A DNA stretch of 64,000 nt from Faecalibacterium sp. I3-3-33 (lineage in GTDB: Bacteria; Bacillota; Clostridia; Oscillospirales; Ruminococcaceae): NCBI RefSeq assembly GCF_023347295.1, contig NZ_CP094469.1:2666001-2730000 (forward strand), read 5' to 3'. Positions 57,914 to 64,000 of the stretch are shown here, piece after piece. Position 1 is the stretch's first letter; every line of letters begins with the position of its first letter. Below the pieces are notes generated by a model, which saw nothing but the letters and a program-made list of their open reading frames with translations, was not told where the DNA came from and did not search any database. The position numbers and the translations under genes are program-made.

Positions 57914-59491
57914 TCACTCCCGGCTGCCCACGGCGTCCTCGATGACGCGCAGGAAGGCGTTGCCATAGCGGGCGGCCTTCTTTTCGCCCACGCCGCTGAT
58001 GTTCAGCAGCTCGTCGATGCTCATGGGCTTTTTCTCTGCCATCTCCCGCAGGGTGGCATCGTTGAACACCATAAAGGCGGGCAGGTTCTGCTTACCTGCA
58101 AGGCGCTTGCGCACGGCGTACAGAGCGTTGAGCAGCTTTTCGTCCGCCTCGCTCAGGCTGCCCGCTGCGGCAGGCTTTGCGCGGCGGGGCTTTTCCAGCC
58201 GGTCGGCGCTTTGGGCGGCACGGCGGCGGGCGTACTCCACCTGCAGCTGCGCTTCCTGCTCGGCGGCAAGGCAGCAGGAGCAGTTGCCGCACTTTTTGGG
58301 CGCAGCCTCCCCGAAGTATTGCAGCAGAAAGCCGCGCAGGCAGTGCTGGGTGGTAGAGTAGAAGGTCATGTACTTGAGCCGCTCCTCTGCCTTGCGGGCG
58401 GCTTCGGCCTTTACATCCGCAGGCAGACCGTTGTCGGCCTCCCGCTCCTTGTCGATGAAAAAGCGGATGGTGCGCACATCCGTGCCGGAATACAGCAGGG
58501 TGCAGCGGGCGGGCTGGCCGTCCCGCCCGGCACGCCCGGCCTCCTGATAATAGCTTTCCAGATCCTTGGGCATATTATAATGGATGACGAACCGCACATT
58601 GGGCTTGTCGATGCCCATGCCAAAGGCGTTGGTGGCCACCATCACCTGCACCCGGTCGTAGAGGAAGTCGTCCTGATTCTGCCGCCGGGTGTCTGCATCC
58701 AGCTTTGCGTGGTAAGCCGCCGCCCGGATGCTGCGGCTCTGCAGCAGCTGCACCGTCTCGTCCACCTGCCGGGTGGTACTGCAATACACGATGCCCGCAT
58801 GATTGCCCTCCTTGAGCACCAGTTCCAGCAGCTCCTTGGGCTTCTGGCTGGGCAGCGCCCGCCGGGTCTCGAAGTACAGGTTGGGACGGTCGAAGCTGGT
58901 AGTCACCTCGTAGGGCGCTTGCAGCGCCAGATGGGTGCGGATATCCTCCCGCACATGGGCGGTGGCGGTAGCCGTGAACGCACCGATGACCGGGCGGCTG
59001 GGCAGGCTGTCCACAAATTCCTTGATGCGCAGATAGCTGGGGCGGAAATCCTGTCCCCACTGGCTGATGCAGTGCGCCTCGTCCACCGTGACCATGCTGA
59101 TCTGCCGCTCCTGCGCAAACCGCTGGAAGCCCGGCATCTCCAGCCGCTCCGGTGCTACATAGATGATCTTGTACCAGCCCTCCCGGGCGCGGTGCAGCAT
59201 CAGCGCCTTCTGGTTGTCGGTCAGGCTGTTGTTCAGAAAAGCCGCTGCCACGCCCGCCTGCACCAGTGCCCCCACCTGATCCTTCATCAGGCTGACCAGC
59301 GGGGATACCACGATGGTAATGCCCGGCAGCAGCAGCGCCGGTACCTGATAGCAGATGGATTTGCCCGCGCCGGTGGGCATGACCGCCAGCACATCCTGCC
59401 CGGCCAGCAGGCGGCTGACGATCTCCTCCTGCCCGGGGCGGAAGCTGTCGTAGCCGAAAACTTTTTTCAGGATACTGTGCGGGTTTTCCAT
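57914..59491 (-). CDS. recQ: ATP-dependent DNA helicase RecQ
   Basis: ATG 59491 (GGAGGAAACC before it) gives 525 residues. The helicase core has MPTGAGKSICYQ, VSPLVSLMKDQV, VDEAHCISQWGQDFRPSY, GAFTATA and QEAGRAGRDGQ. A zinc-binding RQC-like segment (KKCGNCSCCL) and a C-terminal HRDC domain (about 445-515, ALYAVRKRLAGKQNLPAFMVF) follow; the winged helix between them is short or absent. Confidence 0.95.
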   Translation of the reverse strand: MENPHSILKKVFGYDSFRPGQEEIVSRLLAGQDVLAVMPTGAGKSICYQVPALLLPGITIVVSPLVSLMKDQVGALVQAGVAAAFLNNSLTDNQKALMLHRAREGWYKIIYVAPERLEMPGFQRFAQERQISMVTVDEAHCISQWGQDFRPSYLRIKEFVDSLPSRPVIGAFTATATAHVREDIRTHLALQAPYEVTTSFDRPNLYFETRRALPSQKPKELLELVLKEGNHAGIVYCSTTRQVDETVQLLQSRSIRAAAYHAKLDADTRRQNQDDFLYDRVQVMVATNAFGMGIDKPNVRFVIHYNMPKDLESYYQEAGRAGRDGQPARCTLLYSGTDVRTIRFFIDKEREADNGLPADVKAEAARKAEERLKYMTFYSTTQHCLRGFLLQYFGEAAPKKCGNCSCCLAAEQEAQLQVEYARRRAAQSADRLEKPRRAKPAAAGSLSEADEKLLNALYAVRKRLAGKQNLPAFMVFNDATLREMAEKKPMSIDELLNISGVGEKKAARYGNAFLRVIEDAVGSRE

Positions 59492-59740
59492 GGTTTCCTC
59501 CGTTATATAAGTAGATGCAGCAGTGCACAGAACGCTCAAAACCTTATCAGTATACCACAAAACCGATACTTTTGGCAGAAAAAAGCGTCACTTTGCGCAA
59601 AAATGTGCAATAACCGATCTTTCTGCCCGGGAAGGATAGCTTTTCAGGCGCGAAAATGCTATAATGAGAACACATATCTCCATGCCACCCCGTAGACTGC
59701 CCGGCATGGACCATGCAACGTAAAAAGGAGCATTTATAAT

Positions 59741-60769
59741 ATGCAGCAGAAACTTATCACCTTTGCCGTGCCCTGCTACAATTCCGCAGCCTATATGCGT
59801 CACTGCATCGAAACGCTGCTGACCGCAGGCGAGCAGGCCGAGATCATTCTGGTGGACGATGGTTCCGTCAAGGATGACACCCCCGCCATCTGCGACGAGT
59901 ACGCCGCAAAGTACCCCACTATCGTCAAGGCCATCCATCAGGAGAACGGCGGCCACGGCGAGGGCGTGAATCAGGGCATCCGCAACGCCACCGGCCTGTA
60001 CTACAAGGTAGTGGACAGCGATGACTGGCTGGACACCGACGCCCTGAAGAAGGTGCTGGAGCGTCTGACCACGCTGGTAGCCCGCGGCACCGCGCCGGAT
60101 CTGATGATCTGCAACTATGTGTACGAGCATGTGGAGGACGGCACCACCCTGACCGTGCGCTACACCAACGTGTTCCCGCAGGAGCGCCTGTTTGACTGGG
60201 TGCACGTCCGGCACTTCCGCCCGGATCAGAACCTGCTGATGCACTCGGTCATGTACCGCACCGAGGTGCTGCGTCAGTGCGGCATGGTACTGCCCAAGCA
60301 CACCTTCTATGTGGACAATATCTTTGTGTACCAGCCCCTGCCCTACGTCAAGAGCATGTACTATATGGATCTGGATCTGTACCGCTACTTCATCGGCCGC
60401 GCAGACCAGAGCGTGAACGAGAGCGTGATGATCGGCCGCGTGGACCAGCAGCTGCGGGTCACCAAGCACATGATCGACTGTCAGGATCTGGACGCACTCA
60501 AAGGTCAGAAGCGTCTGCGCGCCTACATGGTGCACTACCTGTCGGTCATGATGGCGGTCAGCGACATCTTCCTGCTGCTGGACGGCAGCGCCGAGGCACA
60601 CGCCAAAAAGGCCGAGCTGTGGCAGTACCTCAAGGATCACGTTACCCCCGGCGTCTACCGCGCCGTGCGCGTGAACCTTGGCGGTATGACCGACCTGCAC
60701 TTCCCCGGCGGCGACAAGGTGGTTCTTTTCACCTACCGCCAGCTGCGCAAGATTTTTAAGTTTAACTAA
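59741..60769 (+). CDS. Family 2 glycosyltransferase (GT-A)
   Basis: The 342-residue protein starts LITFAVPCYNSAAYMRHCIE, has EIILVDDGSVKDDT (nucleotide Asp pair) and VVDSDDWLD (DxD metal site), the GT2 core. No membrane helices are seen. The C-terminal part is typical of capsule/teichoic-acid type transferases in Firmicutes, but the acceptor is unknown. AAAGGAG lies nine bases before the ATG. Confidence 0.9.
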   Translation: MQQKLITFAVPCYNSAAYMRHCIETLLTAGEQAEIILVDDGSVKDDTPAICDEYAAKYPTIVKAIHQENGGHGEGVNQGIRNATGLYYKVVDSDDWLDTDALKKVLERLTTLVARGTAPDLMICNYVYEHVEDGTTLTVRYTNVFPQERLFDWVHVRHFRPDQNLLMHSVMYRTEVLRQCGMVLPKHTFYVDNIFVYQPLPYVKSMYYMDLDLYRYFIGRADQSVNESVMIGRVDQQLRVTKHMIDCQDLDALKGQKRLRAYMVHYLSVMMAVSDIFLLLDGSAEAHAKKAELWQYLKDHVTPGVYRAVRVNLGGMTDLHFPGGDKVVLFTYRQLRKIFKFN

Positions 60770-60776
60770 GGGTAAG

Positions 60777-60899
60777 ACCCTCTCAGTCACGCCTGACGGC
60801 GTGCCAGCTCCCCCGAAAGGGGGAGCTTTTTTGCGCTTACCGGCAGATGCGTAAAAGCTCCCCCTTCGGGGGAGCTGGCGCGGTAGCGCCTGAGAGGGT
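60777..60899. repeat. Complete MITE-like element, 123 bases
   Basis: The ends ACCCTCTCAG and CTGAGAGGGT are perfect inverted repeats. Inside are CACGCC/GGCGTG, CTCCCCC/GGGGGAG with a T-run, a spacer GCGCTTACCGGCAGATGCGT, and CTCCCCC/GGGGGAG plus GCGC/GCGC. It has no coding capacity. Part of it also acts as a terminator for the glycosyltransferase gene. Confidence 0.85.
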
Positions 60900-60987
60900 T
60901 GGCGTTCCCTTGGGGAATCTGCTAAGCGAAGCGAAGGGGATAAACATATCTTTTCGTCCCAAAAGATGTATGAAACGCGCAGGGTGG

Positions 60988-61016
60988 TTGCTTTTCCTCC
61001 GTTGTTCCGGTATACT
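60988..61016 (+). promoter_or_regulatory. Promoter of the antiporter gene
   Basis: TTGCTT and TATACT are 17 bases apart. Confidence 0.55.
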
Positions 61017-61092
61017 GGATACGTTTTCCCATTTTGACCCCGCACTGGATTTCAAACAGGAGCTCGATACTTTTTTGACAAGGAGGAACCGA

Positions 61093-61149
61093 GTGCTGCG
61101 GCCTTTGGCTGCGCACCCAATACAAACCACATTATGGAACAAATGTTGA
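61093..61149 (+). CDS. Short leader ORF overlapping the antiporter start
   Basis: An AAGGAGG site lies six bases before GTG 61093, which opens an 18-codon frame (VLRPLAAHPIQTTLWNKC). Its stop codon is inside the antiporter gene, 15 bases after the antiporter ATG. The antiporter ATG itself has no ribosome site, so its translation may depend on this leader. Confidence 0.45.
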   Translation: MLRPLAAHPIQTTLWNKC

Positions 61150-62429
61150 TCTGTCTGTCCCTTGCCCTGATCGCCGGTCTGCTCATGTCACGCGCTGCTA
61201 AGGCCGTGCGTCTGCCCGCCGTCACCGCTTACCTGCTCACCGGTCTGCTGCTGGGGCCCTTCTTTCTGGGTCGGCTGGGGCTGAGCCGTTTCGGCTTCGG
61301 CTTTGCCAGCCTTGCCGCCGTGGAGGGCTACGGTATTATCACACAGGTGGCGCTGGGCTTCATTGCCTTCGTCATTGGCAACGAGTTCCGGCTCAGCGCC
61401 CTGAAGCACATGGGTCGCCGCGCCGTGACTGTGGGCATTGCACAGGCGGTGATCACCACCGCGCTGGTGGATGTCGCCCTTGTTGCCCTGCACTTTGCCC
61501 GTCCGGACGTCATCTCGCTGGCTTCTGCCATCACGCTGGGCTCTATCGCCGCCGCTACCGCACCCGCCGCTACCCTGATGGTGGTCAAGCAGTACAAGGC
61601 CGACGGCCCTTTGACCAAGCTTCTGCTGATGGTGGTCGCCATTGACGATGCTGTGGGTCTGGTGCTGTTCTCGGCCTCCTACGGCGTGGCAAACGCGCTG
61701 GAGCAGGGACGCATCGACCCCGTAAGCGTGGTGCTGGAGCCGCTGCTGGAGATCGCGCTCTCGCTGGCGCTGGGCGCTGCCGCCGGTTACCTGCTGAACC
61801 TGCTGGAGGTCTACTTCCACTCCCGTTCCAAGCGCATGAGCCTGTCGGTGGCCTTTGTGCTGCTGACGGTGGGCCTGTCCATGACCAAGTTCGAGATCAA
61901 TGGCACCCGCTGCGGCTTCTCGCTGCTGCTGGTGTGCATGATGACCGGCACCGTGTTCTGCAACGTCTGCCCCACCTCGGATGAGCTGATGGACCGTCTG
62001 GACCGCTGGGTGTCCCCCATCAACATCCTGTTCTTCGTGCTGTCCGGCGCAGAGCTGGATCTGACCATCCTCACCAACCCCATGGTGCTGCTCATCGGCG
62101 TGGTGTACATTGTGGCGCGCTCTGCCGGTAAGATCAGCGGTTCTTACCTGAGCTGCCGCGCCACTGGCTGCAGCCCCGCCATCCAGAAGTATCTGGGCAT
62201 CACCCTGTTGCCGCAGGCCGGCGTGGCACTGGGCATGGCTGCTACCGCCGCCGAGCTGTCGGACGGCCACATGGTGCGCAACGTGGTGCTGTTCTCGGTT
62301 CTGGTGTACGAGCTGGTAGGCCCCACCCTGACCAAGATCTCGCTGACCGCTGCCGGAGAGATCCGCCCCGAGGGACGCACCAGCGCCCGCGTGGAGAACC
62401 AGCCCGAAGCCCCTGTGGAGCTGAGCTGA
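61134..62429 (+). CDS. Cation/proton antiporter, CPA2 (KefB/NapA-like) family
   Basis: The 431-residue protein has about 12 membrane helices. VVAIDDAVGLVLF carries the two Asp residues of the ion site (about residue 174), preceded by ASAITLGSIAAATAPAATLMV, a typical unwound helix region; DEL, NRF and VGLSMTKFEINGT follow. It should exchange Na+ or K+ for H+. There is no TrkA-type regulatory domain. It has no ribosome site of its own (see leader ORF). Confidence 0.9.
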   Translation: MEQMLICLSLALIAGLLMSRAAKAVRLPAVTAYLLTGLLLGPFFLGRLGLSRFGFGFASLAAVEGYGIITQVALGFIAFVIGNEFRLSALKHMGRRAVTVGIAQAVITTALVDVALVALHFARPDVISLASAITLGSIAAATAPAATLMVVKQYKADGPLTKLLLMVVAIDDAVGLVLFSASYGVANALEQGRIDPVSVVLEPLLEIALSLALGAAAGYLLNLLEVYFHSRSKRMSLSVAFVLLTVGLSMTKFEINGTRCGFSLLLVCMMTGTVFCNVCPTSDELMDRLDRWVSPINILFFVLSGAELDLTILTNPMVLLIGVVYIVARSAGKISGSYLSCRATGCSPAIQKYLGITLLPQAGVALGMAATAAELSDGHMVRNVVLFSVLVYELVGPTLTKISLTAAGEIRPEGRTSARVENQPEAPVELS

Positions 62430-62440
62430 GACGGTTTGAA

Positions 62441-62537
62441 ATGCGCTCCGCGTTGCTCTGCGCATAGTCAGCGGAAGAATTATTTATAATTTGTAAATCG
62501 GGAAAATCTGCGGATTTTCCCGATTTACTTTTTCACG
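62441..62537 (+). repeat. TGCG-loop hairpin element, copy E (with upstream hairpin)
   Basis: ATGCGC/GCGCAT with loop TCCGCGTTGCTCT, then GTCAGCGGAAGAATTATT, then arms GTAAATCGGGAAAATC (62493-62508) and its exact complement (62513-62528) around TGCG, then TTTTTCACGG. It lies 12 bases after the antiporter stop, same orientation. Confidence 0.87.
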
Positions 62538-62555
62538 GATGGGGGTTGGAACGAA

Positions 62556-62749
62556 CTCCCTCAGTCAAAACCTATCGGTTTTGACAGCTCCCTCTAGGAG
62601 GGAGCCCTTGGCATAGCGGGAAAGTTTCCGGCTAAAGTGCAAAGCTTGCGGGCGCGCTTGCTCCCCCGAGAGGGCCGACTTCCCCCGGCCGGGGGAAGAT
62701 GTCACCGCAGGTGACAAAAGGGGGAATCTGTCGCGCAGCGACTGAGGGG
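62556..62749. repeat. MITE-like element with CCCTCAGTC/GACTGAGGG ends, 194 bases
   Basis: CCCTCAGTC at the left and GACTGAGGGG at the right are inverted. Inside, CAAAACC/GGTTTTG, CTCCCTC/GAGGGAG, CTTCCCCCGG/CCGGGGGAAG and GTCACC/GGTGAC hairpins are nested. The block near 62689-62728 is the inverse of that at 54465-54510. Confidence 0.75.
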
Positions 62750-62754
62750 CTTTG

Positions 62755-63009
62755 AATCGGCGGAGCCGGAAAAAACGGTTAAAAGATCTTCACGCCGAAC
62801 AGGCGTGAATCTTCAGTTTTTTTCGGTGTAGCCCACTTCTTTGGGGTTAAAAGGGGCGAGCAGCCCCTTTTTCGTGGCTCCAGCGCGTCGAAATCGCTGG
62901 CACTTTTCTGGTTCTCTTTTGGTGTCAAAAGAGAACATCCACGGGCTACCACCTCCTGCCCCACCTTTATGTGCAAAAGGTTGTTTTTTGTCGAATCCGC
63001 ACGCAATCA
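62755..63009. repeat. Intergenic region with the 37-base repeat core
   Basis: No gene. It holds GATTCACGCC-type hairpin (TTCACGCC/GGCGTGAA near 62788-62810), GGGGCGAGCAGCCCC (62854-62868) and the core 62901-62937 identical to 45140-45176. Confidence 0.7.
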
Positions 63010-63038
63010 TTGACGAACGGTGTTATTTTTTGTATACT
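63010..63038 (+). promoter_or_regulatory. Promoter of the AbrB-type gene
   Basis: TTGACG and TATACT are 17 bases apart, about 80 bases before the start codon. Confidence 0.65.
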
Positions 63039-63116
63039 GAGCTTATCAGCACTGGCATAATTTTCCTGTTGTGTCAGTGGTTGCTAAAAAGGAATAGTGA
63101 AGGAGAATGACACATT

Positions 63117-63368
63117 ATGAAAAGCACTGGCATCGTTCGCGGCATTGACTCGCTGGGACGGATCGTTCTGCCGAAGGAGCTGCGCACTAGTATGCACCTC
63201 GACACCGACACCAAATTGGAGATCTTTGTGGATGGGGACGCCATCGTCCTGAAAAAGCACCGCCCCGCCGGCAGCTGCGATTTCTGCGGCGAGGTGGACG
63301 AGCAGGCCATCCAGTTCGGCGGCTACTGCATCTGCACCGCCTGCCGCCGCAAACTCAGCGTACTGTAA
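63117..63368 (+). CDS. AbrB/SpoVT-family transition-state regulator
   Basis: The 83-residue protein has the swapped-hairpin DNA-binding domain (GIVRGIDSLGRIVLPKELR, residues 5-23) and a C-terminal Cys cluster (SCDFCGEV, YCICTACRRKL), giving a zinc-ribbon-like end seen in several Clostridia AbrB proteins. It likely controls growth-phase genes. GAAGGAG lies ten bases before the ATG. Confidence 0.92.
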   Translation: MKSTGIVRGIDSLGRIVLPKELRTSMHLDTDTKLEIFVDGDAIVLKKHRPAGSCDFCGEVDEQAIQFGGYCICTACRRKLSVL

Positions 63369-63389
63369 CGCAGAAAGGGGGCTCTTTCC

Positions 63390-64000
63390 ATGAGCCGGTT
63401 CATCGACTTTACCCTTCCCTCCACCGTGCCGGGGCGCACCCTGCACGGCTTTCGCTGCGTCCCGGAGGGTCAGGTGCGGGCGGTGCTGCAGCTGTCCCAC
63501 GGCATGGTAGAGTTCATCGACCGCTACCGCCCCTTGGCGGAGTATCTGGCTGACCGGGGCATTCTGGTCACCGGGCACGACCATCTGGGGCACGGTGCGT
63601 CCATCCGTACCAAGGAGGACTACGGCTACTTTGCCGAGCCGGACGGCAACCGCGCTGTGCTGGCCGACCTGCACGCCGTGACCGTGCTGACCAAGGAGCT
63701 GTACCCGAACCTGCCCTACTTTTTGCTGGGGCACAGCATGGGCTCCTTCTACGCCCGGCAGTATCTGTGCGAGTATGGCCGGGAGCTGAACGGTGCCATC
63801 ATCATGGGCACAGGCTTCCAGCCTAAGGCGCTGGTCAAGGTTGCCAAGACCCTTTGCCGGGTGCTGGCCACTTTCCATGGCTGGCACTACCGCAGCAGCC
63901 TTGTGGCCAACCTTTCCTTTATGGGCTACAACAAGGGGCTGGAGGGCCGCACCACCCACGACTGGCTCAACCGCGATCAGGCTGAGGTGGACAAGTATCT
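63390..64000 (+). CDS. Alpha/beta hydrolase, monoacylglycerol lipase/S33-like (partial at window end)
   Basis: The frame is open from ATG 63390 (AAAGGGGG upstream) to the window edge, about 203 residues. It shows QLSHGMVEFIDRYRPLAEYL, HDHLGHGAS (oxyanion region) and the nucleophile elbow LLGHSMGSFYARQY with Ser near residue 116. These are typical of lysophospholipase/monoacylglycerol lipase-like serine hydrolases. The catalytic Asp and His lie outside the window. It follows the AbrB gene by 21 bases. Confidence 0.88.
   Translation, partial: MSRFIDFTLPSTVPGRTLHGFRCVPEGQVRAVLQLSHGMVEFIDRYRPLAEYLADRGILVTGHDHLGHGASIRTKEDYGYFAEPDGNRAVLADLHAVTVLTKELYPNLPYFLLGHSMGSFYARQYLCEYGRELNGAIIMGTGFQPKALVKVAKTLCRVLATFHGWHYRSSLVANLSFMGYNKGLEGRTTHDWLNRDQAEVDKY

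Overview
The window looks like a chromosomal piece of a gut Clostridia member of the Oscillospiraceae/Ruminococcaceae type, most like Faecalibacterium. Support for this is the mixed-GC coding style with strong Shine-Dalgarno sites, the GlgB-GlgC-GlgD-GlgA set with a separate GlgD subunit, type III pantothenate kinase, class III (anaerobic) ribonucleotide reductase, and many short palindromic repeats between genes. The genus is inference from protein character, not from a database match.

Left end (1-11.3 kb): accessory DNA. It holds a two-component system with an FtsX-type ABC exporter (minus strand), a mobilisation module (MobC-like protein, relaxase, ParB-like protein, two small ORFs), and a clearly AT-richer cargo block with a DarT/DarG-type DNA ADP-ribosylation toxin-antitoxin pair, a ROK-family regulator and a divergent 55-residue exported peptide. 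The block stops at the 3' side of a tRNA-Val gene, which suggests a tRNA-targeted mobilisable element. No integrase is inside the window.

Middle (11.4-30.4 kb): a TetR regulator controls (by two matching operator palindromes) an MMPL/RND transporter and its exported heptad-repeat partner. A RelB/YoeB-type toxin-antitoxin pair, murC, and the CoA genes coaBC and coaX on divergent promoters follow, with an oxidoreductase and an ECF transporter S component. Then comes a six-gene minus-strand cassette of phage-type genes (two fibre/baseplate-like proteins, a collagen-like SGNH esterase fibre, an M15 endolysin, a small membrane/coiled-coil protein and a holin) with no head, terminase, tail-tube or integrase genes. 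A YabE-like G5/3D cell-wall protein follows.

Right part (30.6-64 kb): the glycogen operon glgB-glgC-glgD-glgA, in which GlgB carries a histone-like Lys/Ala/Pro tail; the F1Fo ATP synthase operon with a predicted Na+-type c subunit; uridine kinase; cardiolipin synthase; a glycosyltransferase; a complete rRNA operon (minus strand, two tandem promoters); nrdD-nrdG with NrdR boxes; recQ; a family 2 glycosyltransferase; a cation/proton antiporter with a small overlapping leader ORF; an AbrB-type regulator; and the start of an alpha/beta hydrolase.

The most unusual signal is at the level of DNA structure. Five copies of an intergenic element carry a 16-bp hairpin whose arm sequence differs from copy to copy while the TGCG loop and the flanks stay the same. 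Three copies have a second upstream hairpin that also shows compensatory changes. Every copy sits just 3' of a gene in the same orientation. A second, MITE-like repeat family with CCCTCAG/CCTCTCAG inverted ends is also scattered here, once inside the atp operon.
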